This document shows positions 33,396 to 42,108 of a stretch of 64,000 nucleotides of DNA, one piece after another. The position numbers and the translations under genes are program-made. Source of the DNA: Nocardia altamirensis NBRC 108246 (GTDB lineage: Bacteria; Actinomycetota; Actinomycetes; Mycobacteriales; Mycobacteriaceae); assembly GCF_001612685.1 (NCBI RefSeq), contig NZ_BDAY01000022.1:91657-155656 (forward strand), read 5' to 3'. The notes beneath the pieces are model-generated. The model searched no databases, was not told the origin of the DNA, and saw only the letters and a program-made list of their open reading frames with translations. Position 1 is the stretch's first letter, and every line of letters starts with the position of its first letter.

Positions 33396-34342
33396 CGCAC
33401 GCCACCACCGATCGTGACACGCTCCAGGTGCAGCCGGTCGGAATCATCGATGGCCAGGTCGGAGGCTCGCACGTAGTACAGCGCCCGATCGGTGCGCCGA
33501 GCCACCATGACCGAGTAGTGCAGCGTCAGCGCGATCGTCGGCAAGGCCGCCACCTGGGTGAACAGCACCGCCGACAGTGCCGCGGCGATCCCGATGACCC
33601 CGGCGCCGAGCAGCACCAGTGCCACCGCCCCGACGACGGTAGCCGCGGCCACCAGCAGCGTCGCACCGGAGGCAAGTGCGGTGGAATGCCCGACATACAG
33701 GTCGAGCGCGTGCCTGGCCAGCCGAACGACGGTGAACTTGGACGAACCTGCTCGCCGCGCCTGGTGCGCCGTCCGCACAGTCACATACCGATTCGTCACC
33801 GCGGGCAGCGACGCCATGAAATACGGTGCAGGACGCCGCAACTCGACAATGCGGCGCGCGACGCCCGTGCGCACCAGCCGAAACGTGGTTGCCCCCTGCG
33901 GCATTTCGATGCCGAGCACGCGGCGCGCGATCACGTCCGACAGCGTCGATCCCCAACGCCGCAGCCGCGGATCCTTGCGCTGGTCCCGCACGCCGAAGAC
34001 CGCGTCCACCCGATCCGTGGCCGCCGCGATCAGCTGATGCGCCTGGCTCGGATGACTCTGCAGGTCGGCGTCGACGTGCAGAATCCACGCCTTCGCCGCG
34101 TACTTGTAGCCCGCCGCGAAGGCGGCTTCGAAGCCGAAGTTGCGGGCGAACGAAATGTAGTGCACCCGTTCGTCCTCGGCGGCCAGCCCGATGATCAACG
34201 GCAGGGTCTCGTCGACGCTGCCGTCGTCGACGAACAACACCTCCACGTCGTGCGCGCCGAGTTCGTCGACGATCGCCCGATGCGCCGCAACCACATTGTC
34301 TTGCTCGTCGCGGCACGGCACCACCACGGTGACGCTCACCAT
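33392..34342 (-). CDS. Family 2 glycosyltransferase with C-terminal membrane anchor (polyprenol-phosphate type)
   Basis: A 316-residue GT-A enzyme. Motifs are VVPCRDEQDNV at the start, FVDDGSVDETLP and HVDADLQSHP (the DXD site), followed by two C-terminal hydrophobic segments. This is the layout of dolichol/undecaprenyl-phosphate sugar transferases such as GtrB or ArnC, which make the membrane sugar donor. The ATG at 34342 is four bases after the epimerase stop, and the 3' end overlaps the ATP-grasp start by four bases. Confidence 0.82.
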   Translation of the reverse strand: MVSVTVVVPCRDEQDNVVAAHRAIVDELGAHDVEVLFVDDGSVDETLPLIIGLAAEDERVHYISFARNFGFEAAFAAGYKYAAKAWILHVDADLQSHPSQAHQLIAAATDRVDAVFGVRDQRKDPRLRRWGSTLSDVIARRVLGIEMPQGATTFRLVRTGVARRIVELRRPAPYFMASLPAVTNRYVTVRTAHQARRAGSSKFTVVRLARHALDLYVGHSTALASGATLLVAAATVVGAVALVLLGAGVIGIAAALSAVLFTQVAALPTIALTLHYSVMVARRTDRALYYVRASDLAIDDSDRLHLERVTIGGGVR

Positions 34343-34346
34343 CACG

Positions 34347-35300
34347 TCACGCCGTTGCTGTCTCGCACGGCTCCGGCGCCGTCCAGTGCGTGCCACGGGT
34401 TTCGATGAACCACTCGATCGTGCGGCGCATGCCGTCCGCCAGCGGCAGCAGCGATGCCGGGTCGACGCCGATGGCGGGCAACGTCATCGGGTCCGCGCGC
34501 ACCGTCGCGCCGACCTCCTCACCGGGTCGCATCGGCAGATCGACGATCGGCACCCTCGGGTGTCCGAGCGCGACGCACTGATCGATGATCAGCTCGGCCA
34601 CCGAGCGAATCGACTGCGAATGCGCGGGCCCCACTTCCATCACCGCGTCGGGCACCACGCCGTTTCCCGCCGCCTCGAGCGCCGAAACCAGCACTCGCGC
34701 AACGTCACCCACCCACACCATGTCGGAGAGCTGAACGCCGCCGCCGTACAGTTCCACCGGCCATCCCGACAGCGCACGGCAGATCACCGCGGGGGTGAAC
34801 TTGCGTACTTTGCCCGCGCCGAACGGCGCCGCAGCGGTCTGCCTCGGCCCGTAGGCATTGACGACCCTGACGTTGGTGACGCGGGTGCCCCGATAGGCAT
34901 TGAACATGTGCACGAACCGCTCGACGGCGGTCTTGGAGATCGAGTAGCTGTTGTTCATCCAGTGATTGCCGACGCAGATGTAAACGCCGGGCAGGTCGTA
35001 CTGCGTCACTGCTTCCAGGAAGTTCAGTCCACCAACAAGATTCGTCTCCGCAGCGGGGCGCGGTTGCTTGATCGTCTCCTGCGTACCGAGCACGGCGGCG
35101 AGGTGGATGATGCCTTCGCAGTGTGCGGCGAGCTCGGTCATCGCGGTTCCGTCGCGGATGTCGCCGAGCATGACCTCGTACGGCTGCTTCCCCGCATGGC
35201 GTCGGTGGTCGAAGATCACGGGTTCGTGACCGCGGTGCACCAGTTCCTCACAGACATACGAGCCGATGAATCCCGACCCACCCGTGACGCCAACCTTCAT
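34347..35300 (-). CDS. NAD-dependent nucleotide-sugar epimerase/dehydratase
   Basis: A 317-residue extended SDR. The cofactor motif is GGSGFIG (residues 7-13) and the catalytic Tyr and Lys are in SYSISK near residue 145. The usual Ser/Thr-rich strand before it is replaced by CVGNHWMNN, which is unusual. It probably makes the nucleotide sugar for the operon. AGGTGGG lies before the ATG at 35300, which is taken as the start and the head of the six-gene operon; a longer open frame upstream lacks support. Confidence 0.82.
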   Translation of the reverse strand: MKVGVTGGSGFIGSYVCEELVHRGHEPVIFDHRRHAGKQPYEVMLGDIRDGTAMTELAAHCEGIIHLAAVLGTQETIKQPRPAAETNLVGGLNFLEAVTQYDLPGVYICVGNHWMNNSYSISKTAVERFVHMFNAYRGTRVTNVRVVNAYGPRQTAAAPFGAGKVRKFTPAVICRALSGWPVELYGGGVQLSDMVWVGDVARVLVSALEAAGNGVVPDAVMEVGPAHSQSIRSVAELIIDQCVALGHPRVPIVDLPMRPGEEVGATVRADPMTLPAIGVDPASLLPLADGMRRTIEWFIETRGTHWTAPEPCETATA

Positions 35301-35542
35301 TCCGTTGTCCCACCTAGCACTATATTTCCGGCCAACCGCCGCTGATATCGACGGAATTGCCGTATGTGTCCACACATTTCGGATTTTGTCCGGATCTGCA
35401 GGACTCACTCGGAGTCGTGCGGATTGTGTGCGGGCAAGCCTATGTAGCGCCGAAAATCGCCGAAAGCCAACAGTTTTCGGGGCAATACAAGCGGCAGGCG
35501 AACGGACATTTTCCGTCGAGCAGCCGAGAATCGGCAGGAATG
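35301..35542. other. Intergenic region, promoter side of the glycan operon
   Basis: These 240 bases are AT-richer than the flanks and hold no gene. CCGAAAA (35451-35457) and TTTTCGG (35475-35481) form an inverted repeat that could be a terminator for the upstream hydrolase or an operator. The promoter of the epimerase operon must lie here. Confidence 0.45.
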
Positions 35543-36631
35543 CTAAGCCGAATCCGACATTTCGCCACCGACGCCGAGGGTGTGCGACACCGAATCCATA
35601 GTGTGCCGCCAGATCTCGGCGCTCGGGTCGATCACCGCGAAGTGGTCGCCCGGCAGCTCGATGAAGCCGACCGGGTCGTGCGCCGCCGTCGCGCGATCCA
35701 CGTAATGCCTGCTGATCTCCAACAGATCCGGGTCGTCGTCGAGCCCGACGACCACCAGCTGCGGGATCCCGATCGGCAGTCGTTCGATCGGCGAGCTGTG
35801 CCGGTGGACCTCCGCGCTGTAGCGGCGACCGAGGGCCATCGAGACCGCGTTGTCGCCCAGCGAGCGCTCGCACGCCGGGTGCAGGTCGAGGACACCGGCC
35901 AGGCTCACGGCCAGCGCGGGCCGCGGCGTCGGCGCATCCGCAGCCAGGCGCAGCGCAAGCTGCCCACCCGCCGAGTGCCCGACGACGACGATCCGATCCA
36001 GGTCGAGCCGGTTCGCCTCCGGAAGGTCGGCGAGCGCGGCATATGCGGCGGCAACGTCGTCCGCCGTTGTCTGCCAATCGGATTCGATCGGGCGGCGGTA
36101 CTCGATGTTCCAGGTGGCATACCCGCGGGCGGTGAGGTCGACAGCAAGGGCGTCCATGATGTCGGCGTCCCACCACGGCTTCCAATATCCCCCGTGGATC
36201 AGCACCGCCACGGGAAACGGGCCAGGCCCCGGCGGCGTGCGCAGGTCAGCCCATTGCTGCGGATGCGTGCCGTAGGTGTGCACGGCCGGTGCATGGAATC
36301 GGCGGAAGTACCAACTCGAGACGGCGTAGCGGAGGCCGACGAGGCCGCGCCCACGGATGTGCGCTCGGACTCCGGGTGCAGTGTCCAGCGGACACCGTCC
36401 GAAATCCACCCGGATCACCTGTCGATCGGCGACGTCGGGCAATGCGGCCGAACCGGGGACCACGATGAATTCCGCATCGTCGGCTACGGCCCGGACGGCG
36501 GCCGCGAACTCGGCCGGATCACTCGTCGGCACCAGCTCGCCGGTCACCTCGTGCGCGGCGAAGGCCTCGGCGAGCAGTTCGGCGGCTGTGCGCCAGTCCT
36601 TGACCGCGTCGGGCCCGAAGACGACGTACAT
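35543..36631 (-). CDS. Two-domain alpha/beta hydrolase, probable kynurenine formamidase
   Basis: About 362 residues. The C-terminal 240 residues are an alpha/beta hydrolase with the oxyanion motif HGGYW, nucleophile in VVGHSAGGQ, and the His in LPGDHFAVID; HGGYW is typical of kynurenine formamidases. Divergent kynA-kynU supplies N-formylkynurenine and uses kynurenine, so this gene completes the path from tryptophan to anthranilate. The N-terminal 110 residues (from MYVVFGPDAV, with FIVVPGSAALPD and GRGLVGLRY) look like a type II dehydroquinase-like fold of unknown role. ATG 36631 has AAGG eight bases upstream; GTG 36640 is an alternative. Confidence 0.75.
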   Translation of the reverse strand: MYVVFGPDAVKDWRTAAELLAEAFAAHEVTGELVPTSDPAEFAAAVRAVADDAEFIVVPGSAALPDVADRQVIRVDFGRCPLDTAPGVRAHIRGRGLVGLRYAVSSWYFRRFHAPAVHTYGTHPQQWADLRTPPGPGPFPVAVLIHGGYWKPWWDADIMDALAVDLTARGYATWNIEYRRPIESDWQTTADDVAAAYAALADLPEANRLDLDRIVVVGHSAGGQLALRLAADAPTPRPALAVSLAGVLDLHPACERSLGDNAVSMALGRRYSAEVHRHSSPIERLPIGIPQLVVVGLDDDPDLLEISRHYVDRATAAHDPVGFIELPGDHFAVIDPSAEIWRHTMDSVSHTLGVGGEMSDSA

Positions 36632-36650
36632 ATGCGCCACCTTACCCTTC

Positions 36651-36688
36651 TATGACACATACCTGGCGTGCGTCACGATAATGTCATA
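36651..36688. promoter_or_regulatory. Long-spaced inverted repeat, candidate PaaX-type operator
   Basis: TATGACA (36651-36657) and TGTCATA (36682-36688) are perfect inverted repeats separated by 24 bases, inside the divergent promoter region of the formamidase gene and kynA. PaaX of E. coli binds an inverted repeat with a comparable long spacer, and a PaaX-family gene ends this operon. Confidence 0.5.
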
Positions 36689-36728
36689 CGGTGGGAGGTA
36701 GGTAGCACCGAACGAGTGGGGTTTTCGC

Positions 36729-37583
36729 ATGACCGTAGAGCGCAATACCCGCGCACTGGAACACGACATCGTCACCGATTTCAGCGCCAAGATGAACTAC
36801 GGCGACTATCTCGACCTGAATGTTCTGCTCAGCGCCCAGCATCCGCGGACGCGACCGGAGCATCACGATGAGCTGCTGTTCATCATCCAGCACCAGACCA
36901 CCGAGCTGTGGCTCAAACTCGTGCTGCACGAGATCCGCGCGGCGCGTGCGGGTTTCGAGGCCGACGACCCCGGCGTTGCCCTCAAATGCATTGCCAGGGT
37001 GAAGCAGATCCAGAAGTCCATGACCGAGCAGTGGTCGGTCCTCGCGACGCTGACGCCGACGGAGTACGCGCAGTTCCGGCACGTGCTCGGCAGCGCATCC
37101 GGCTTCCAGTCGCATCAGTACCGTGCCCTCGAGTTCATTCTCGGCAACAAGAACGCCGCGTTGCTCAAGGTCTTCGCCTCGGACCCGGTGGCGCACGACG
37201 ACCTGCAGACCTTGTTGACAGAGCCGAGCCTCTACGACGCGTTCTGGCATCATGTTTCACGCAGCGGATTCGAGGTACCGCAGTCGACGCTCGATCGGGA
37301 CGTGACGAAGGCCTACGTCCTCGACCCCGACCTGATTCCGCTGGTGAAGTCCATTTACCTAGCGCCGGAGAAGCATTGGTCGATCTACGAGACGTTCGAG
37401 GAGCTCGTCGACCTCGAGGAGAATTTCCAGCTGTGGCGGTTCCGGCACATGCGCACGGTGCTGCGCACCATCGGCACCAGGAAAGGCACCGGCGGATCCA
37501 GCGGGGTCGGCTTCCTGCAGCGCGCACTGGATCTCACCTTCTTCCCCGAGTTGTTCGCGGTACGCACCGAGATCGGAGTCTGA
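36729..37583 (+). CDS. kynA: Tryptophan 2,3-dioxygenase
   Basis: A 284-residue haem dioxygenase that opens the indole ring of L-tryptophan to N-formylkynurenine. Family motifs are MNYGDYLDLN, ELLFIIQHQTTELWLK, SGFQSHQYR and the C-terminal WRFRHMRTVLRTIG, whose His is the proximal haem ligand, followed by GTGGSSGV. Length is normal. It is first in the kynA-kynU-paaX operon, four bases before kynU. Confidence 0.95.
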   Translation: MTVERNTRALEHDIVTDFSAKMNYGDYLDLNVLLSAQHPRTRPEHHDELLFIIQHQTTELWLKLVLHEIRAARAGFEADDPGVALKCIARVKQIQKSMTEQWSVLATLTPTEYAQFRHVLGSASGFQSHQYRALEFILGNKNAALLKVFASDPVAHDDLQTLLTEPSLYDAFWHHVSRSGFEVPQSTLDRDVTKAYVLDPDLIPLVKSIYLAPEKHWSIYETFEELVDLEENFQLWRFRHMRTVLRTIGTRKGTGGSSGVGFLQRALDLTFFPELFAVRTEIGV

Positions 37584-37587
37584 CCAC

Positions 37588-38823
37588 GTGACCACCACCC
37601 CTGTCGACTTCGCCACGCACGCACAGGCTCTCGACGAGGCAGACCCGCTGCGGGACTTTCCCGGCCGGTTCCTCGGCAGCGACGATCCGGAGATCGTCGC
37701 CTACCTCGACGGCAACTCGCTCGGTAGACCCGTCAAGGCCAGCGCCGACCGGCTCGCGAATTTCGTCACCGAGATGTGGGGTGGGCGGCTCATCCGCGGC
37801 TGGGACGAGCAGTGGTTCGACCTGCCGGTCACGATCGGCGAGCGGATCGGCACCGCGGTGCTCGGCGCCGCCCCCGGGCAGACCACCATCGGCGACTCGA
37901 CCACCGTGCTGCTGTACAAGATCGCGCGCGGCGCGCTCGCGCTGCGGCAGGGGCGCACCGAAATCGTGCTCGACCGCGACAACTTCCCCACCGATCGATA
38001 CCTGCTGGAGGCGATCGCGGGCGAGCTCGGTCTGACCCTGCGGTGGATCGAGCCGGAGTTCACCGGCGGTGTCACCGCGCAGGACGTGGCCGCTGTCGTT
38101 TCGGAACGCACCGCACTCGTGGTGCTCAGCCATGTCGCCTACCGGTCCGGCTACCTGCTCGATGCGCAGGCGATCTGTGCCGTCACGCACGACGCAGGTG
38201 CCTTACTGCTGCTCGACCTGTGCCATTCGGCAGGTGCGGTGGAGATCGAACTCGATTCCTGGGCAGTCGATTTCGCGGTCGGCTGCACCTACAAATACCT
38301 GAACGGCGGGCCTGGCGCACCGGCGTTCGCCTATGTCAGGGCCGAGCATCTCGCCGATTTCACACAGCCGATCTGGGGCTGGATGGGGCGCGAGAGCCCG
38401 TTCGAGATGGCGCAGGGATACGTGCCCGCCGAAGGGATCCGCCGGGTCATCAGCGGGACGCCCGCGATCATCGGCATGCTGCCGATCCAAGACATGCTCG
38501 ACCTGATCGAGGAGGCAGGCATGCCCGCGGTGCGGGAAAAGTCGGTCGCCCTCACCGAATTCGCGCTCGAGCTGGTGCAGGAATGGCTGGTGCCGCTCGG
38601 CGTCACAGTGTCCTCACCAACGGACTCGGCCCGCCGCGGTGGCCACGTGACGATCGACCATCCCGAATTCCGCGACGTCACGGCACGCCTATGGCAGCGC
38701 GGCATCATCCCGGATTTCCGGCGACCGCACGGCATCCGGATCGGATTGAGCCCGCTGAGCACGACCTACGCCGAGGTGCTCGCTGGAGTGGCGGCGATCC
38801 GCGATGAGCTCGGCAAGCACTGA
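37588..38823 (+). CDS. kynU: Kynureninase
   Basis: A 411-residue PLP enzyme that cleaves kynurenine to anthranilate and alanine. The substrate/PLP region YLDGNSLGRP (residues 31-40), the Asp in LLLDLCHSAG and the PLP lysine in GCTYKYLNGGPGAPAF are all present. It starts with GTG four bases after kynA and its end overlaps the regulator gene by 20 bases. Confidence 0.95.
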   Translation: MTTTPVDFATHAQALDEADPLRDFPGRFLGSDDPEIVAYLDGNSLGRPVKASADRLANFVTEMWGGRLIRGWDEQWFDLPVTIGERIGTAVLGAAPGQTTIGDSTTVLLYKIARGALALRQGRTEIVLDRDNFPTDRYLLEAIAGELGLTLRWIEPEFTGGVTAQDVAAVVSERTALVVLSHVAYRSGYLLDAQAICAVTHDAGALLLLDLCHSAGAVEIELDSWAVDFAVGCTYKYLNGGPGAPAFAYVRAEHLADFTQPIWGWMGRESPFEMAQGYVPAEGIRRVISGTPAIIGMLPIQDMLDLIEEAGMPAVREKSVALTEFALELVQEWLVPLGVTVSSPTDSARRGGHVTIDHPEFRDVTARLWQRGIIPDFRRPHGIRIGLSPLSTTYAEVLAGVAAIRDELGKH

Positions 38824-39655
38824 CCCCAAGGGTGCCGTCCTCGACGACATCGATTCGCGGCCGGGCAGCGTCACCTCTCTGGCCAGGACAGTGCTCGGCG
38901 CGTACGTCCGCGACCTCGGCGGCTGGATCGCCATCGCCGATTTCAGCGCATTGCTTGCGCGACTGGGGATTCCGGAGCAGAGCACCAGAACCGCGGTCGC
39001 CCGGCTGAAGAGCAAGGGCGTGCTCGACGCCGAGAGCAGGGGCGGGCAAAGCGGCTACCGGATCACCGACGCCGCCGAAGCGATGTATTTGCGCGGCGAA
39101 CCGCGCATTTTCGGCTTCCGGCAAATGGCCGAAGACGATGCCTGGCATCTGATTTCGTTCGGCATCCCGGAGTCGGAGCGCGCCGCGCGCCACCAGCTCC
39201 GGCGCCGACTGTCCGCGATCGGGTGCGGCACGGTCTCCCCCGGCCTCTGGATCTGCCCCGAATACCTGGCGCCCGAGGCCGGGGCGATCATCTCCGCGCT
39301 CCAGCTCGACGACTACATCACGACATTCCGCGCGACCAACCTGAGCACGCCGAACTCACTGCGCGCTGCGGCGGCGCAATGGTGGAACCTGCCTGCCCTT
39401 GCTCGGCGCCACCGCACCTTCCTCGACCATCACCGCGGTCTGCTCGCCCTCGAAAACCTCAGCGACCAACAATCATTCGAGCACTTCGTGCCCCTGCTCG
39501 ACGAGTGGCGCAGCATCCCCTACCTGGACCCGGGTCTCCCCCAGCCGATGCTCCCACTGGACTGGCCAGGCCCCGAAAGCGTCGACCTGTTCGCCCGCGC
39601 CCAGCGCCGCTGCCTGGAACCGAGCCGGCGCTGGGTCCGTTCGACCCAGCCATGA
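38804..39655 (+). CDS. PaaX-family transcriptional regulator
   Basis: A 283-residue protein with an N-terminal winged helix (ARTVLGAYVRDLGGWIAIADF to RTAVARLKSKGVLD) and the PaaX core with WHLISFGIPESERAARHQLRRRL and SPGLWICP. PaaX proteins repress catabolic operons and respond to acyl-CoA effectors. Here the gene starts inside kynU, so it is co-expressed with the kynurenine pathway and probably controls it. Kynurenine genes are usually controlled by Lrp-type KynR, so a PaaX member is unusual. The effector is unknown. Confidence 0.85.
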   Translation: MSSASTDPKGAVLDDIDSRPGSVTSLARTVLGAYVRDLGGWIAIADFSALLARLGIPEQSTRTAVARLKSKGVLDAESRGGQSGYRITDAAEAMYLRGEPRIFGFRQMAEDDAWHLISFGIPESERAARHQLRRRLSAIGCGTVSPGLWICPEYLAPEAGAIISALQLDDYITTFRATNLSTPNSLRAAAAQWWNLPALARRHRTFLDHHRGLLALENLSDQQSFEHFVPLLDEWRSIPYLDPGLPQPMLPLDWPGPESVDLFARAQRRCLEPSRRWVRSTQP

Positions 39656-39657
39656 AC

Positions 39658-40983
39658 TCAGCAGGTGGTCGGTCCGGGGTCGGCGCCTGCGAGGACTGCG
39701 GTGAGCCAGAGCAGGGAAGGCTCGTAGCCGATCAGTTCGGCCGAAATATGTTCACTGGCAGGGACTCTGAAGAAGCGCAGGTTGACGCCCGCGGCACAGT
39801 ACGCTTTGACCACCGGCTCGATGGCGGCGATGGGGATGAGCGGGTCGGTGGTGGAATGCCACATGGTGACGGGGATGTCGGGCGTATCGGCGTAGCCGAG
39901 ACTGTCGCGATGCAGGACGTTTTGGATGTCGGGGTCGAGGAAGGCGTTCTGATCCTTCAGGTAGTTCTTCAGCGGACGCCAAGCCCCGGTGGCCGCCGCG
40001 GTGTAGAGACAGCGATGTTCGATGTCGTGCGCAACGGTCATGCCATCGGTGGTGAGGAACTTGTCGAGGGGCAGCAGGTCGGGGAATTCGCGAGAGAGGC
40101 CGATCAGCCAGATCCAGCCGATGAAGTCGGCTTGGCCCGCGATACCGGCCCCCGCATCCATCGCGTGCGCTGTCATCGCGTGCTTGTTGCCTGGCACGCC
40201 ACCCTGGGCACTGCCCTTGATCGGCAGTTCGGGCGCGTAGCTCCGGTGCAGTTCGGCGGCCCACGCGGTGGCACTGCCGCCGCCTGAGTAGCCCCACAGC
40301 CCGACCGCCGAGTTGTCCATGCCGATGCCTGCCCGCCGGACCGCGCGGACGCCGTCGAGCACCATCCGGCCCTCGCTCGGCGCGAGCGTCGTGTTCGTCT
40401 TGCCGTTGAAGTCGGGCACCGACACCGCCATGCCCTCGCCGAGGAACTGCAGCAGCAGTTGGGTTTCCTTCATGGTGCCCGCGCGCAGGGTGTGCGAGGG
40501 GTTGCATGCGGGATCGAGACTGTCGATCGCCTCCTGATAGGAGATGACCGGCCGGGTGCCGGGGCCGAGCCACGGGATCCCGGGAATCAGCACGGTCGTC
40601 GCGGTGGCGATCGGGTGGTCGCGACTGTCGGTGCTGCGGTACAGGATCTGTTCGGTGTGCACCGGCGGCCACGGCACCGCGAGCAGATAGGTGGTCACCA
40701 CCCGTTTGCGGATGACGTCACCGTTGGCGAGGTTGTCCAGATCGGCCGGGTCGGCATACCACGGATCGTCCGTCGGCAGCGGGACCGGAATGAACGGGTA
40801 GATGTCGGTTTCGCTGGGGAGGCGGGGGAATTGGTTCTCCCCCGGCCGGGTCGGCCATGCGGGTTGCGACCCGTCCTGGCCCGAGCCCGACGGTGCGGGA
40901 TCGGCGAGCGCCGTCCCCGTGATCACCTGGGCAGCAGCGAGCGTGACACCTACAGCAAAGAGGGCAGAGCGAAGACCAAGCAC
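39658..40983 (-). CDS. Secretory lipase (LIP family)
   Basis: A 441-residue exported alpha/beta hydrolase of the secretory lipase family. It has a signal peptide ending ALADP, the nucleophile in LWGYSGGGSA, the Asp in MWHSTTDPLIP and the His in PASEHISAE; paired cysteines (near ACNPSH and EHRCLY, AYCAAG and the terminal PTTC) may form disulfides. It probably hydrolyses acylglycerols or other esters outside the cell. Its stop is two bases from that of the convergent regulator gene. Confidence 0.85.
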   Translation of the reverse strand: MLGLRSALFAVGVTLAAAQVITGTALADPAPSGSGQDGSQPAWPTRPGENQFPRLPSETDIYPFIPVPLPTDDPWYADPADLDNLANGDVIRKRVVTTYLLAVPWPPVHTEQILYRSTDSRDHPIATATTVLIPGIPWLGPGTRPVISYQEAIDSLDPACNPSHTLRAGTMKETQLLLQFLGEGMAVSVPDFNGKTNTTLAPSEGRMVLDGVRAVRRAGIGMDNSAVGLWGYSGGGSATAWAAELHRSYAPELPIKGSAQGGVPGNKHAMTAHAMDAGAGIAGQADFIGWIWLIGLSREFPDLLPLDKFLTTDGMTVAHDIEHRCLYTAAATGAWRPLKNYLKDQNAFLDPDIQNVLHRDSLGYADTPDIPVTMWHSTTDPLIPIAAIEPVVKAYCAAGVNLRFFRVPASEHISAELIGYEPSLLWLTAVLAGADPGPTTC

Positions 40984-41171
40984 GTTCCAGGTACCTCTCG
41001 AGCGAAGACGACATCAGAGCCAGTGGCCGCCCACTGCAGCGACCGCCAGCCGGACACCATCCGAGCGCCCGACGGACCAAGCGAGTCCTCATTGCACACG
41101 ACAGTTGTCTGTTACGTCACTACACATCTACCCAGAGTTAGGGCTGGGCCACTGTGCACTACGCACTGTGA

Positions 41172-41198
41172 CTGCCGTCACTCTTTCATGAACGGCAG
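41172..41198 (-). terminator. Hairpin after pxpC
   Basis: CTGCCGT and ACGGCAG form a perfect seven-base stem with a 13-base loop, 20 bases beyond the pxpC stop. The large loop and lack of a T-run make it a moderate candidate. Confidence 0.4.
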
Positions 41199-41217
41199 GT
41201 GAACCCCGCCGCCACGC

Positions 41218-42105
41218 CTACCCGGCAGGCCGAAATCGAAGCTGCTGTCCCGGTCTCGCCTGCGCGAGCAGATCGACATCCTCGGTGACGACAGTCGCGA
41301 TCACCGGATACCCGCCGGTGATCGGATGGTCGGCGAGAAACACCACCGGCTCACCGCTCGGCTGCACCTGGATCGCGCCGAGCGGCACCCCCTCGGTCGG
41401 CAGTTCCTTGTCATTGATCCGGGTCAGCGGCGGGTCATCGCCGACGCGGGCCAGCCGCACACCGACCCGATCGGCGCGATCGGTCACCTGCCAGGCTCCG
41501 GCGAACAACGCGTGCGGATCGGTGAACCAATCATCACGAGGTCCCGGCACGACCCTGGCCGTGACGACCCCCGAATCCACCGGGGCCACCGGGGCGACCT
41601 CGACATTCGGCCACGGATAGCTCCCCGACTCGTGCGCACCGAGTTCCATTCCCGCGCTCAAGGGTTCCGGCCCGAGCCCGGCGAGGGTGTCCCTGCTGCG
41701 CGAGCCAAGTACCGGATCGATGGCGATCCCACCACGCACCCCGACGTACACCCGCAATCCGGCCGCGGCCATCCCGATCCGCAACCGCTGTCCGGATCGC
41801 ACGGCGAGCACCGACGCCCGCGCCTGCGCGACCCCGTCCACGGTGATCGGCGCGTCGGCGCCGGTCACCGCGAGCAGCACCGGTGCCAGCGCGACGAGTT
41901 CCAGTCCGCCGAGCAGGGTTTCGATGCCCGCCGCGTCTTCGGGATTGCCGACCAGCCGATTCGCCAGCTTCAGCGACCCACGATCGGCCGCACCCGATAC
42001 CCCGACACCGATCGAGAACCAGCCAGGCCTGCCGAGATCCTGGATGGTGCTCGACGGGCCGGTGGCGACAACCCGCAGAACAGCGGTGCGGCAGGCCGGA
42101 CTCAT
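41218..42105 (-). CDS. pxpC: 5-oxoprolinase subunit C (biotin-dependent carboxyltransferase family)
   Basis: A 295-residue protein of the PxpC/KipA family. It starts with LRVVATGPSSTIQDLGRPG, the family signature, followed by GVSGAADRGSLKLANRLVGN. With PxpA and PxpB it forms an ATP-dependent 5-oxoprolinase that opens pyroglutamate to glutamate. The gene follows pxpB by three bases. pxpA (LamB/YcsF family) is not in the window. Confidence 0.9.
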   Translation of the reverse strand: MSPACRTAVLRVVATGPSSTIQDLGRPGWFSIGVGVSGAADRGSLKLANRLVGNPEDAAGIETLLGGLELVALAPVLLAVTGADAPITVDGVAQARASVLAVRSGQRLRIGMAAAGLRVYVGVRGGIAIDPVLGSRSRDTLAGLGPEPLSAGMELGAHESGSYPWPNVEVAPVAPVDSGVVTARVVPGPRDDWFTDPHALFAGAWQVTDRADRVGVRLARVGDDPPLTRINDKELPTEGVPLGAIQVQPSGEPVVFLADHPITGGYPVIATVVTEDVDLLAQARPGQQLRFRPAG

Positions 42106-42108
42106 TTA

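Noticed and set aside
34347..36185. Long frame that would extend the epimerase upstream by 295 residues
   Set aside because: The extension crosses the intergenic region and overlaps the hydrolase gene in another frame; the ATG at 35300 has a ribosome binding site and begins the Rossmann fold.
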